Assembly (NCBI GenBank): GCA_025200525.1
Contig: CM045758.1
Coordinates: forward strand, 166,496,261-166,560,260
Length of the DNA: 64,000 nucleotides
Direction: 5' to 3'
Origin: Camellia lanceoleosa
Taxonomy: Eukaryota > Streptophyta > Magnoliopsida > Ericales > Theaceae
The notes under the pieces: generated by a model
What the model was told of the DNA's origin: nothing
Database searches by the model: none
Seen by the model: the letters and a program-made list of their open reading frames with translations, nothing else
Shown here: piece after piece, positions 22,898 through 34,650 of the stretch
Layout of the letters: each line of letters opens with the position of its first letter
Numbering within the stretch: the first letter of the stretch is position 1
Made by a program: the position numbers and the translations under genes

Positions 22898-23562
22898 ACT
22901 TTGTTTTGTAACATAGATGAATAGTAGATGAACATAAAGTGTAAGACAATGTATGGTACATTTTTGTGAATAAGTTGTGTGCTTGTCGTATATGATATAT
23001 GTGGTAATGAGATGGTTATGTCCTATAGGATTTGTTAGCATACACCCTACTACATTAACTACATAATTGGTTTACCACTACTGTTTATTGCATAAATACA
23101 ATAACACATACCTAGCAATGCATATACACACATATACTTATAGAATGGCATATACATAAGCAACACTCTCCAATGGACCCAATCCAAGAGAATTGAAAAA
23201 GAACGCTTACTGTTTTTCGTTTAACAGTTAGGAAAGTGTTACTAATCCAACATAATTGAAACGACTAAAATTAACACATTATAATTACAAAAAAGGAAAC
23301 CAGCATTATCAGCTATGGCAAATGTTCAGTTAGTTAGTTGGCCATTTAATTATGATTACATGAAGACCAGGCAGAAACACATATAGAAAGTAATAGACAG
23401 TTCAGGCGAAGGCACAACTATTGGGTGGTGAAAGAGCAAACAACAACAAATAGTCACAGATCACAAAAAAACCAAGAATTGCTAACTGATTTGAAAGACA
23501 AAATAGAAAGAAAAAAAAAACAAAAATTTAACAAGTTCAAATGATGTGCTCTGTTTTGTCTG

Positions 23563-24665
23563 TGTTAGACTTATTTATTTTGATGATTTATTTAATTATG
23601 TTTTTAATTTATTTGAAAGAGAAAAATAGAATCAAAATTTATTTTGTCCCATTATTTCTCACCTAAACCTTTATCCTGAATGTTGTTAGAATGTATTTAA
23701 TAGTTGATTAAATTAAGAATTCAAATAGCCCAAAATAGAGGTTCAAACAGCCCAGCACAGCAGCAATTTAAAAAGTTCAAGTGAAAGATATTTAAATTAG
23801 TAATGATGGAGTGGAAGAAATTCAAATTAGTAATGACGGAGTACAACGGCTATAAACGACTATAAATTCAAATGAATACAACGGTTATAAACGGCTATAA
23901 GTTTCATTATATATACCAAAGCCTCTAATGTAAACAAGTTACAAAAAATCAGAAAATATTCTTTGATCTATAATCACTCACATCTATTCTCTGAAAAATT
24001 CTCTAAGAAGTGTTCTTCAATTTTTGTTTACATCCTCTCTCAGAAATTATACACTGAGCCTTATAGCATTAAGCTCATCTTTCTTGTGTGAGATTTACAG
24101 AAAAATCAAAGTTTCATTTTATATATCTATCTTTGAGAGATAATTATTGTAAGCTTTCTTTGAAAGCAAAAATACAATTTCATCTTATAAAAGTGTTGCA
24201 AACACTGTGTTCTTGAAATCTTGAGAGTGATTGTGAATCACCTAAGATTTGCAAGAGTTTGGGCTTGTGAAGTCTGTGTAAAATCTATGGAGGATTGCTC
24301 TATGTTTATGAGGTTGCTAGCACCCGTGTGAAGGTAAAAGATAGTGAAAAATCTCAAGTGAAGCATGAAGAGTGGATATAGGCTTGGTTGAAGTCGAACC
24401 ACTATAAATCTGTTTGTCTCATCTTCCCTAATCTCTTTATTTTCCTACTACTGCTATAGCTATCTAATATTCATGTGTTAATCATTTGATTTACCATATA
24501 TGTTAGTTATACTTCATTATTATTTTGCTTGATCATTTACTGCTAAGTTCATCATTGTGCTTGTTAATAATTTGTTGTAATAGTAGTTAATTTTATTGGG
24601 GTATTATTAATTTTAATTTGTAGAAACTTAATTCACCCCCCTCTAAGGTTGCTTTTTGAGTAATA
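23563..24665 (+). repeat. 5' LTR of copia-type element
   Basis: It begins TGTTAGACTTATTTATTTTG and ends TTTTTGAGTAATA, where the 3' LTR has TTTTTGGATAACA; the terminal CA has mutated to TA. The match to the 3' LTR runs the full length, including GGCTTGGTTGAAGTCGAACC and CTGCTATAGCTATCTAATA. Confidence 0.85.
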
Positions 24666-24667
24666 AT

Positions 24668-24680
24668 TGGTATCAAAGCC
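24668..24680 (+). other. Primer-binding site, tRNA-Met type
   Basis: TGGTATCAAAGCC lies two bases inside the 5' LTR. It differs by one base from the canonical TGGTATCAGAGC site complementary to initiator tRNA-Met used by many copia elements. Confidence 0.75.
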
Positions 24681-24707
24681 TGGGGCTCTTGTTTAGATTT
24701 AACAATC

Positions 24708-25748
24708 TTGAGTTTTTTATTCATAGCAACCATATGTTCTACTTACTCTGCTGTAGGACAAGCTAGCAATAAGCCACCTTTCTTTGATGGTAGTAATTAC
24801 ATTCATTGGAAAGAAAAAATGACTTTGTATCTTCAAGCTACCAATTATGCTTTGTGGCTCATTATCACTAAAGGTCCTAAAATCCCTATCAAGGTAGTAG
24901 ACCATATCAGTGTGTCTAAACTTGAGGATGAATTTGATGAGCGTGATTATAAACTCTTTCAAGCTAATACTAAAGCCAAGCTTATTCTTGTGTGTGGATT
25001 AGATGCAAATGAGTACAATAGAATTTCTAGGTGTATTACTGCTAAAGAGATTTGGGATAAACTTGAAATCACCTATGAAGGAACTAGCCAAATAAAAGAG
25101 TCTCAGATTGACATGCTTATTCATGATTATGATCTCTTTACTATGAAATCATTTGAATCTATTTCTAAGATGTTTTATAAATTTACCAATATTATTAATA
25201 CTCTAAAATCTCTTGGTAAATCTTATACTAATGGTGAGCTTGTAAGAAAAATACTTAGGTCTTTTCCAAATGAATGGGAAGCTAAGGTTACAGCTATCCA
25301 AGAAGCAAAAGACCTAACAAAATTAGGCATTGAAGAACTCCTAGGCTCACTCATGGCTCATGAACTTTCAATGATGGATAGCAACAAAAAGGAAGCCATT
25401 TGGGGAGAAAATGATGGAATAGCCAACCTGTGTCTCATGGCTCTTGGAGAAGAAAAATCCACTCAAGATGTGGTAATCACTAATTATGTAGAACTTGAAA
25501 GTGCTTTCAATGAATTACATGACATATTTAGAAATGTTTGTGTTAAGAATTCTAAATTAAAAAAATTAGTTACTTCTCTTTCAAATGATATGAGTGTTTT
25601 AAAAATGGAAAATGCTACTTTGAAAAATAACTTTACGTCTATTGCCAATGAGAAAAATATTTTGAAAAACAATGTTGAGGATTTAAACAAAACTCTTGAA
25701 AATTTTGTAAAAGGAAAAAAAAAATCTCAACAAGTTTCTTGGAAATAA
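24708..25748 (+). CDS. gag: Copia-type Gag protein
   Basis: The open frame of about 346 codons contains KPPFFDGSNYIHWKEKM near its start, then TAKEIWDKLEITYEGTSQIK and KILRSFPNEWEAKVTAIQEA. These are hallmarks of plant copia Gag (DUF4219/UBN2 type). The last third is coiled-coil-like (SKLKKLVTSLSNDMSVLKME). No ATG precedes the conserved start in frame; the first in-frame Met is about 35 codons in, so the true start is lost or the frame is spliced or non-ATG. No zinc knuckle is seen. Gag would form the particle that packages element RNA. Confidence 0.8.
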   Translation: MSFLFIATICSTYSAVGQASNKPPFFDGSNYIHWKEKMTLYLQATNYALWLIITKGPKIPIKVVDHISVSKLEDEFDERDYKLFQANTKAKLILVCGLDANEYNRISRCITAKEIWDKLEITYEGTSQIKESQIDMLIHDYDLFTMKSFESISKMFYKFTNIINTLKSLGKSYTNGELVRKILRSFPNEWEAKVTAIQEAKDLTKLGIEELLGSLMAHELSMMDSNKKEAIWGENDGIANLCLMALGEEKSTQDVVITNYVELESAFNELHDIFRNVCVKNSKLKKLVTSLSNDMSVLKMENATLKNNFTSIANEKNILKNNVEDLNKTLENFVKGKKKSQQVSWK

Positions 25749-25759
25749 AAGATGTGTTT

Positions 25760-26043
25760 TTGACAAAGTATGCATTGGTTTTGATCCTACTAAACCTTTT
25801 ATGAGATTAAATGTTCTTGAGACTAATCCCCATGGACCCAAGAAAGTATGGGTTCCAAGAAAGAAATCAAGATATTTTGTAGTTGGAATCTCAAAGAACA
25901 CCAAGGACTTCGAGAGGAAATGTACAACAAGAGTGTTCAATCTAAAGAGCAAAATTAGCTCCTACAAGAAGAAGAATGATGAAATGAAAATTACCAAGAT
26001 AAACAATAGAGGTAATGTATGGGTGAAAATTCCAAAGAGGTAA
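25760..26043 (+). pseudogene. Gag C-terminal remnant
   Basis: After a stop at 25746 the sequence resumes as a Lys-rich segment containing NPHGPKKVWVPRKKS, a motif usually found between Gag and protease in copia polyproteins (GPKKVWVP). It ends in VWVKIPKR before a stop at 26041. No protease follows. Confidence 0.6.
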
Positions 26044-28315
26044 ATGAAAGTATAACTCCTAACGCACCTTTGAGCTTAAAGTTCTATATTCTTTAAGATG
26101 TGATTTGTGTACAATAGGTTGTGTCTAATCATCGCTTCCATGTAACCTAATTATACTAAATTTGCTAAGTCATGTTCTGTTAGTTTCTTTCAAACATTCA
26201 TTGAATTCAAAAATGAGAATTATATTATTTTGATAAATGCCTATTAAAATATGATTCATGTATTCATTAACATTTTATATCATGTCATCCATTGCTATGA
26301 AAAAGAGATAAGAAGTGATAAATTTTTTTATGAGCATACTTTTCACATCTTATATATGACTTCATATTAATATGTTAATTCCTTTTTAAGTCATATCTTT
26401 GTAGAATCAATTTTGATGTCATAGCATGTTTTTGAGATGTATACTATCTATATTTTGAATTCTACATTTGTGATCTCAAGAATATGCTCAATATGAAAAT
26501 TTCATGCTTATATGCTTTACATTGGAATATTTGAATAAGTTGTGAAATTCTTTGATTATGATCCATCAATAATGTCTAAATGAAAAGATATATCATACTT
26601 TTGTAGAGACATTGCATCTATCCCATTGAATATCTTTTGAATATGGATTATATTGGCATACATCTCATGAAATGCTTTTAATTGATAAATTGTTGAATTA
26701 ATTGTTTATAACATTTATGTTATGTTTCACATTAAGTAAAATGTTTTATCACACTTGAGTATGTGAATTGAATTGATGAAAATGCCTCTTGATAATGTTA
26801 TGTGATTAAATGAGATTGTTACATCATTTTTTAATAAAACAAATAGCATAACACTATTTTCTTATGCATATTATGTTATGTGCTACAACTTAAAAATTCT
26901 GAAAAATAGCATTCCAAACTCTTGTTTGATCATTGAATTATTTTTCACCTTCTGAGTTTGTAATAAGAAGTGATTTGTGCTGTATTTTTATTGAGTAATA
27001 GTGATTGTTCTACGAATGTTATATTTACACAAATCACATTAGAAAATGGTAGCACCAACTTAGGGGGAGAAATCATTTTGCTAACATACTTGTTAAACAT
27101 TTTTGAGATGAACTTTTCATGAAAGAAAATTGAAGATTGAAAAGCTTCCATCTCTTGAACCTAACGTATGCCTCATTTTGAAGTAAAAATTCTATCTTAT
27201 ATCCTTTGAACTAATACTGTTATTACTTTGATATGAAAAAAATTGATTATGCTTCATATGATTTGTAATGTATACTCTTTGATGATACTTTTGCCTAAAA
27301 ATCATGCCTATGCTTAAAATGTGTGCTATATATTGAAATTCATGATTTTTCTTGGCAGATGGATTGCTATACCTTAAACATGCTTTATTTTTTAGATTTA
27401 CATTAGCTCTATGAGATTATATTGAGTTTAACCTATTATGAGCAATATTTGGTATTCTACATAATACTTGAGCTATGATTATTAAATCTTCTAGATTGCA
27501 TATTGGTATCCTTGGTAGATTGCATGTTGGTATCATTTTGGCATCTTTATTGATAGCATTTGGCATCCTATTTGATATTATTGAGGAGAATATTTCAGTT
27601 ATTAGCTTTCATTATTCATATCTCCTATTCATTTTGGCAAATGAAACAAGGGGAAGAATTTAAACTTGATTAATTTAAAAAATAAATAAATAAATAAATA
27701 AATCCCCTCAGATTCTATTCTATTTTTGATATCACACTTGTGAGCTTGCACCTCACATTTTTTTTTTTTTTTTATAATTATCTTGTATAAAATCTGTATG
27801 CTCTTGCCAGAAATTGATTGTTAGATCATGCTCAAATCAATTGTTAGATCATACTCAACTGCTTTACATATACTTTAAGTTTAATTTCTGTTGGTATTAT
27901 TTTATTTTAATTTATTTTATTTTTTTATTTTGCTATTAGGCTTAATTTCTTTTATTTTTATTTTTTTCTCCTTATTATTTTTTGTTTGGACTTAATTTTC
28001 TTATTTTTTTCTGCTTTTTAATTTCATTTTTCAGTACCTAAATATAAAAACAAAAACAAATCAAAATACAAATATTTACATAAAAAAAACACCCTTTATT
28101 TTTTTCCCGACCATACGCCGATCAACATACACATATTTACATAAATAAAAAAAATCTTCATTTTTTTTATGGCTATAAGCCGATCTTACTTACTCGCCTC
28201 TTCCACCACTCTCTTCTTTTTTTTTCACCTTGGGCGACCCTTGACGCCCCTGCCCCCGTGTTTTCGTCGAGAGGGACGACTCCCCGCTGACTATGAAAAG
28301 CCAAGAACGACGTTG
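26044..28315. other. Noncoding interior of the copia element
   Basis: AT-rich DNA without pol domains. A short (AAAT)n run lies at about 27680-27703. Near 27050-27075 GCACCAACTTAGGGGGAGAA resembles the spacer next to a copia polypurine tract. Confidence 0.5.
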
Positions 28316-28640
28316 CGCCAAATTAGGCCATGGAGGTGGTCTTCTGTTTAAACTCTTTATTTTCGGCCTTCAGTGCACCTATTTCTGCTCGCGCATCCTT
28401 GTACATACGCTGAAGTAGAGAGAGTTGGGCGTTGACCTAATGGAGCTCACTCGTCCTGTTCTGCAATCGGTAAGCCAATTTTGTGACTGCAGTCACCGTC
28501 TCCATACAGGATGTCAGTGTGAAATGATTGGCTTCAACGTCTGATTGAGCTACCATGATTTGCTCAATGACATCATAGGAAGTTAGATAGAGGAATGACA
28601 GGAAGAGTAGGAATAGGGGCACTCGGTCCAACAGAGCTTA
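28316..28640 (-). pseudogene. Coiled-coil coding remnant, unidentified
   Basis: The minus strand reads [17 protein letters not shown] and [13 protein letters not shown], then a TAG, and resumes in the same frame with NAQLSLLQRMYKDARAEIGA and LKAENKEFKQK. The heptad-like pattern indicates a coiled coil. The DNA is markedly less AT-rich than its surroundings and runs opposite to the copia Gag, so it may be a captured fragment. I do not recognise the family. Confidence 0.45.
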
Positions 28641-29608
28641 TGGGATCGTTCAAGTCCAGAAATAGAGTGAGGGAACAGGATGAGGAAGCCATGGATTAGA
28701 GGTGAAAGGTGTCAAAGAAATGAGTTGCAGAGAAATAGAAGCAAACAGACTAAGGTTTGGCCTCCTCCATTCAGTTTCTTTGTCTCTCGATGAGGAAGAA
28801 GAAACAGAAGAGAGTGGTGAAAAAGATATAGAAGAGAATGGTGAAAAAGAAAATAGAAGAGTGTGTGATTAAGTAGAAGGCAAAAGAGAAGTAGACAATG
28901 AGGGAGAGGGAGCCGAGGCGAGTACAAATCGAGGCCTGCTTTTGTCAGCCAATGACGCAAAAGTGAGGGCGCATGTCAAACGCGTTTATCGAAGGAAAAA
29001 GAGAAACGCAGGAGAGTTGTATGTGTATGCATATATGTATATATATGTTTTGAATTGTATAGATGCCATTTATCCCTATCATTTTCCTCCTCCTCCTCCA
29101 GATTCTGACCCATGATTTCCTTTTGATAATGTCACAAAGGGAGAAATTATATGATGTTATGTATTATGGTATTATTTTGTTATGATGTTATGTATTATGA
29201 TATTATTTTCAAATTATGGTATTATTTGAAAACTAATCTAATGATTATGTATTTATAGTTTGATATCTTAGTCTCATATCATGTCTCTAATTAAAGTTTA
29301 TTTATTACACATGTGTTAACCTATGTATTTATATGATGTTATATATTATGGTATTATTTTGTTATAATATTATGTATTATGGTATTATTTTCAAATTATG
29401 TTATTATTTGAAAACTAATACGATGATTATGTATTTATAATTTGTTTTTTAGTCTCATATCATGTATCTAATTAAAGCTTATTTATTACACATGTATTAA
29501 CCTATGTATTTAGAAATAAATTCAGGGAATATGACTTGAGGGGGAGCCTTTCTTACTCCCAAATCAAATCAAAACATCATTGTGTGCCATCATAAAAAAA
29601 GGAGAGAT

Positions 29609-30730
29609 TGTTAAAGTTATTTATTTTGATGATTTATTTAATTATTTTTTTAATTTATTTGAAAGAGAAAAAGAGAATTAAAATTTATTTTATCTCATTA
29701 TTTCTCACATAAATCTTTATCCTAAATGTTGTTAGAATGTATTTAACATTTGATTAAATCAGGAGTTCAAATAGCCCAAAACAAAGGTTCAAACTGCCCA
29801 GCACAGCAGCAATTTAAAAGGTTCAAAAGGTTCAAGTAGAAGATATTCAAATTAATAATGATGGAGTGGAAGAAATTTAAATTAGTAATGATGGAGTACA
29901 ACGGCTATAAACGACTATAAATTCAAATAAATACAACGGCTATAAAAGACTATAAACGGCTATAAGTTTCATTATACATACCAAAGCCTCTAATGTAAAC
30001 AAGTTACAAAAAATCAAAAAATATTCTTTGATCTATAATCACTCACATTTATTTTCTAAAAAATTCTCTGAGAAGTGTTCTTCAATTTTTGTTTACATCC
30101 TCTCTCAGAAATTATACACTGAGCCTTATAGCATTAAACCCATCTTTCTTGTGTGAGATTTACAGAAAAATCAAAACTTCATTTTATATATCTATCTTTG
30201 AGAGATAATTATTGTAAGCTTTCTTTAAAAGCAAAAATATCATTTCATCTTGTAAAAATATTGCAAATACTGTGTTCTTGAAATCTTGAAAGTGATTGTG
30301 AATCACCTAAGATTTGCAAGAGTTTGGGCTTGTGAAGTCTGTGTAAAATCTATGGAGGATTGCTCCATGTTTATGAGGTTGCTAGCACCCGTGTGAAGGT
30401 AAAAGATAGTGAAAAATCTCAAGTGAAGCATGAAGAGTGGATATAGGCTTGGTTGAAGTCGAACCACTATAAATCTGTTTGTCTCATCTTCCCTAATCTC
30501 TTTATTTTCCTACTACTGCTATAGCTATCTAATATTCATGTGTTAATCATTTGATTTACCCTATATGTTAGTTATACTTCATTATTATTTTGCTTGATCA
30601 TTTACTGCTAAGTTCATCATTGTGCTTGTTAATAATTTGTTGTACTAGTAGTTAATTTTATTAGGGTATTATTAATTTTAATTTGTAGAAAGCTAATTTA
30701 CCCCCCTCTTAAGTTACTTTTTGGATAACA
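29609..30730 (+). repeat. 3' LTR of copia-type element
   Basis: It begins TGTTAAAGTTATTTATTTTG directly after the polypurine tract AAAAAAAGGAGAGAT (29594-29608) and ends GGATAACA. It aligns with the 5' LTR throughout. Confidence 0.85.
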
Positions 30731-31454
30731 GTTTGTATTTCAAAAAATGTTTCTCCAACCAAAATCCAGATACAACCAACTACTGGACAGTAGGTCCACT
30801 GAGTTAAGAAAAAAAAATTAAAGCATTCCTAACAGATGTTGAAGAAAATATGGTTTACATTTTGTAATTTACAAAATGGTAATAGATGTAAGAAATTAAC
30901 AGATAAATTGAATTGCCTTGTAAAAATAAATTGCTCTATTCAGTTCAAGAACTAACAGATAAATGACATTCCAATTGCTCTGTCTACTACACCAAGAAGC
31001 AAAACCATTTGTAGTGTGAGTTCAAAAAAATTGTGTTCAACAACTAACAACAAACAAGGATAATAATATAAAAAATAAATAAATTAATAACCTGTTTGAC
31101 GTCCACCGAGTTAGAAAAAGAAAAATTCAAAAAATTCCACAAGTTTCCACAATTATTGGTAACACATAATAGGGGAATTAAGAAAAAACCGAACAAAAAA
31201 TTTAAAAAAAATAAAATAAAATAAAACATAAAAAATAAACCAAAAGAACACTAGCATCCAACTCCTGTTCAGTTCATCCACAACAGATCAGAATCTAGTA
31301 CATCGACTTCAGTTTTAAACCACCATTGACACCAACAAAACCTTTTTACCAGTGATCGAACTTCAGAACGACAGATTTTCAACATATACAAAACAAATAA
31401 GTGACATCTCGTGCAAGGAGACGAAAACCCCAAAATAGAGCAAGTTATGCGTAC

Positions 31455-31581
31455 CAAAGATGCAACGACGGCACAATGTTACGCGTGAAAGATGGTCGAC
31501 GCGTTGACGAAGCACTGTAGGCCTGGATCGGTCGTCCGATGCTGTGTCGTCGTCTCCCCCTCTCTGGTTCTTCGTCGCCAT
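31455..31581 (-). other. Possible 5' exon of a Harbinger-element gene
   Basis: ATG at 31581 opens a frame MATKNQRGGDDDTASDD that reads to a GTACGC donor at 31454-31449. It lies about 200 bp inside the right end of the Harbinger element, on the same strand as its genes and on the far side of the copia insertion. It may be a first exon or untranslated leader for the GRF or Myb gene. This is inference from position only. Confidence 0.3.
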
Positions 31582-31784
31582 CTTGTTCGTATGTTTCATC
31601 TGGAAACCCTACCAAATACATGTAAACGTGCGACCAATTGTACAGGGGGTATTTTCGCCATTGTCCATTTCTACACGTGCTTCCCAGCACATGTGTTTGA
31701 CCTTTTGTCTATTTGTGATTTTATAGCCTATTTTTGTGGTGTTGTGCTTATATAGTCCCAAAATAATTGCCAAACCGCAGCAAA

Positions 31785-32800
31785 GTAACAAATGTCTTGG
31801 AACTTGTAGAATCTTAAAGCAATAGTACATTTTTTTTATTTTAAATTTGTGATAAATAAAAAATTAACTTATAAGTTTTAAATGTGAGTCGCAATTATTT
31901 TTCTTGTAATATCATATAACTATTGTTTTTCTATCAAATGAATTGTTTGTTCAATTGTCAGTAGTTTTATGTGAGAAAATTGTCCTCAATAAAAGTATAA
32001 GAAAGTAAATTTATTTTTATTTGTCAAGAAAAGAAAATTTGTATTATTGATATTTCAACTAAATATTGTAAAACATATTTTGAGAGAGATAATATTCTAA
32101 AGAGAATTTAAAAAATATATCAAGTTTTTAAAAAAAAAATTAAAAGCACTCAATTTTCATACTAAATAAATATGAAAAAAATTATGAGAAAATTGATTTT
32201 TATATTTTACTTTATTTTGTTGGAGACAACCAAAAAAAAATCGATTTTTTATCTTTATTGATTTTTTTCAAAATTATGTTTAAATTTGTTACTTTTTGTT
32301 TGTCTTTTATGTAGACGAATTTAAAAAGTTAAAAAAAATTAAAAAATTCAAAATAAAGCTTAAAAATCAACTATTTTTTACTTTACTTATCATTTGTAAA
32401 CTCTTTTTTCAAAAATTTTAATTGAGTAAAATTTAGAAATAAAAAAAAAATACTATAAAAATAATAAATAAATAAATAATTGCAACCCCAAACACCAAAT
32501 GCAGTGTAACCAAGTTCTATTTTAGAAAGTAAAGTTAAAAGTTAGAATTTTAGTTTTTTTATTTTTTTAAATATATATTAAAAAAATCAAAAAATTAAAA
32601 ATTAACTTTTAACCGTAAAATACGCCAAAATGAAATACGCACGGAGTGATTCAGATGAGTCCAGTGTTGGATCCACCGGATCCAATCGTACGGTCCAGTT
32701 GGCGCAAAAGCCGAACACCGGATCGGACTCCATATTAATATTATTTTTTGCAAAACAAAATAGCGTTGAGTCCGCCATTGTTCCACACCAAGTCAATTCT
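31785..32800. other. AT-rich upstream region of the 32856 gene
   Basis: The first 800 bp are very AT-rich without recognisable features. From about 32630 the base composition rises, as expected for a proximal promoter and leader. Confidence 0.4.
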
Positions 32801-32813
32801 TCTTCCCAAACAA

Positions 32814-32837
32814 AATCTCTCTCTCTCTCTCTCTCTC
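32814..32837. repeat. (CT)n microsatellite in the 5' leader
   Basis: A CT dinucleotide run lies about 20 bases upstream of the ATG at 32856. Such pyrimidine tracts are common in plant 5' untranslated regions. Confidence 0.7.
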
Positions 32838-32855
32838 ACACATATTTGTTCATCA

Positions 32856-33467
32856 ATGGCGACATCGAGCCACCATCGTCTCCTCCTCCAATTGTCAATC
32901 CTCCTCGGCCTTCTCGCCCTCTCCGCCACCGCCAGACCCGGCCGCCACTTCCACCCCTGCAAAACCCTAATCTTCTTCTCCGCCTCCTCCTCCTCCTCTG
33001 ACTCCCTCGATCAAAACCCTAATTTCTCCCCCAAAAACCCCTCCATCACCGTCTTCTTCACCGAAATTCGCGAGATCCACCCCAAACCTACCACCTTCGT
33101 CTCCTCCTACCCCACTGTCATCGTCGATCGCGCCACCGTCAATGATGTTGAAGAACACGACGACAATCGTTCCCTCCCTTTCGGACTTTACTCCTCTTCC
33201 TTTCGCGATCGCACCAAGGATATTCTCAGCGTAGTCGGCTCTCTCCTCTTCGGCGTCGGTTGCGGCGCTCTCACCGCCGCCACTCTTTACTTGATTTGGT
33301 CTCTCTTTGCCCCTAACCGATTCGATTTCCGTGATTCCGATGGTGAATTCGATGATGATGATGATGACGATGACGATGATGTCAGCCCTAAGAAGATCGG
33401 GTATGTTACGATTCCGGCTGTTGATGATCCTGTCAAAGCTCCTCTTGTGGCCAAGGAGGTGGTCTGA
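32856..33467 (+). CDS. Small membrane protein with acidic tail, uncharacterised
   Basis: A 203-codon intronless gene starts at ATG 32856 (GTTCATCAATGGCG); the frame is open farther upstream but that lies in the leader. Residues 8-26 (LLLQLSILLGLLALSATA) look like a signal peptide, followed by RPGRHFHPCKTLIFFSASS. Residues 123-150 (DILSVVGSLLFGVGCGALTA, then ATLYLIWSLF) form one membrane span. After it come basic residues, an acidic run of ten Asp (about 166-175) and a short tail ending KEVV. Codon use is GC-rich at the third position, unlike the flanks. I take it to be a real, plant-specific type I-like protein; its function is unknown to me. Confidence 0.85.
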   Translation: MATSSHHRLLLQLSILLGLLALSATARPGRHFHPCKTLIFFSASSSSSDSLDQNPNFSPKNPSITVFFTEIREIHPKPTTFVSSYPTVIVDRATVNDVEEHDDNRSLPFGLYSSSFRDRTKDILSVVGSLLFGVGCGALTAATLYLIWSLFAPNRFDFRDSDGEFDDDDDDDDDDVSPKKIGYVTIPAVDDPVKAPLVAKEVV

Positions 33468-34319
33468 GAAAAAAGGGTGGTATTGATTTGATTTTTCGGA
33501 TTTAAGGGAATTTGTTCTTGTAAGTGTGGGCTATTAAACAAGTGCTACTTTATCTTCATCTGTTAACCTCTCTCTCTCTCTACATATATCAACACTGCTA
33601 CATATTGTGATCCAATAAGCCAAAATGCTACTCTTTTATGTTCTCTTTCAAATTTGAATATATGTTTTCTTTTTATGTTTATGAATATGATGTGTTTAAT
33701 TTGGTGTGGTTGTTTCTGTTCTCAGCTGTGTATAGATTTATGTCTGTATGTTGATTTTCCAAGGTCGCCTTGACCTGCAATTACCAAGCTCTATCTTTAT
33801 ATTGTATTCTGCTGTTTGGATTGATCTTTTGTAGAATGGGAGATTGGCTTTTTAGCAATTGGATTATTGACTGATGTTTGAAAAGAATGCACTTAATTCT
33901 TAATTCTCTTAGGGTGCTTTTGCTTTGAGGATTTGGGGGTTGGTTTTGAACATGGGGTTTGAGATCAATCCCTTCAAATCCAAATTAAGTGGTGCAATTC
34001 TTGATTTAGATTGGGAAATCCACACCAAAATTGTAGGATTGAATTTTTGTTGTAAAAATAGGTTACTAAAAGAAGGGAAAGGAAAAGAAGAGGGAGAAAA
34101 AAGAACATCCATGCCATTAACCTTGTTACAACCATAATTGCTGCCCCAATACCATAACACTGTTGTGGTTAATGTTATGCCATACCCATGACAGTCTGGA
34201 TGTTCACAACCATCTTAATGACATACTGTTGTTGATGAATTGTTACTTTTATAATGAGAATTTACTATGCTTATTTTTTACAATATAAGTGGTAATGTAA
34301 CAAAGACATTGTAACATAT
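33468..34319. other. 3' region of the 32856 gene and intergenic DNA
   Basis: A CT-rich tract lies at 33568-33580 and AATATGATG-type AU-rich sequence near 33655-33700, compatible with a 3' untranslated region. No further gene is seen. Confidence 0.4.
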
Positions 34320-34328
34320 ATTATACCT

Positions 34329-34641
34329 GGGAAATTCTACAATACGCATCCCTTTTGAGATGTGTACCATATGCCTAGTTATGACAATTGTGGTTTTTAT
34401 TTATGATCTATTGTGATATTAGTTATAATTCACTGTGATGTTGGTTATGACCTATTGTAATTATTATTTTAGTTATGATCGAAAAGGCCTTTGGTTATAC
34501 CTTATATGGAGCTTGGTTATGACTCATTATTTTCTTTTTAGTTATGATTGAAAAGGATTTAGTTATGATATTTGTGATAATCAATACCACATATGTCATA
34601 ACTTGCATATCCCAAAATGAGTTTGTATAGTAGCATGGCCC
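34329..34641. mobile_element. Mutator-type MITE with perfect 9-bp TSD
   Basis: The ends form an imperfect inverted repeat: GGGAAATTCTACAATACG on the left and GGGCCATGCTACTATACA read inward from the right. A perfect duplication, ATTATACCT, flanks it (34320-34328 and 34642-34650); 9-bp duplications are typical of Mutator-like elements. The interior repeats AGTTATGA/GGTTATGA about ten times at roughly 30-bp intervals. Confidence 0.85.
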
Positions 34642-34650
34642 ATTATACCT

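Larger units (their letters stand above)
23563..30730 (+). mobile_element. Copia-type LTR retrotransposon, gag only
   Basis: Two direct LTRs (23563-24665 and 29609-30730) of about 1.1 kb align closely and differ by scattered substitutions. A tRNA-iMet-type primer site follows the first, and a purine tract precedes the second. The flanks GTCTG (23558-23562) and GTTTG (30731-30735) are a 5-bp duplication with one mismatch. The interior encodes Gag but I find no protease, integrase or reverse transcriptase in the 3.5 kb downstream. It is therefore a non-autonomous, gag-bearing element, inserted into the Harbinger element. Confidence 0.85.
18506..31781 (-). mobile_element. PIF/Harbinger element, split by a copia insertion
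   Basis: The left end reads GGTGTCGTTTGGCAATGA; the right end read inward is GCTGCGGTTTGGCAATTA. Both are flanked by AAA (18503-18505 and 31782-31784), near the TWA-type 3-bp duplication of the superfamily. Inside, all on the minus strand, are a GRF-zinc-finger gene, a Myb/SANT-like gene and a DDE transposase; the last two are the usual Harbinger pair. Removing the copia element leaves about 6.1 kb. The subterminal TTTTTTGACTTTTTTAGCC resembles the MITEs at 37525, 45618, 46141 and 54085. Confidence 0.75.

Noticed and set aside
27475..27663. 62-codon ORF in the copia interior
   Set aside because: Short, AT-driven, no motif; not a pol domain.
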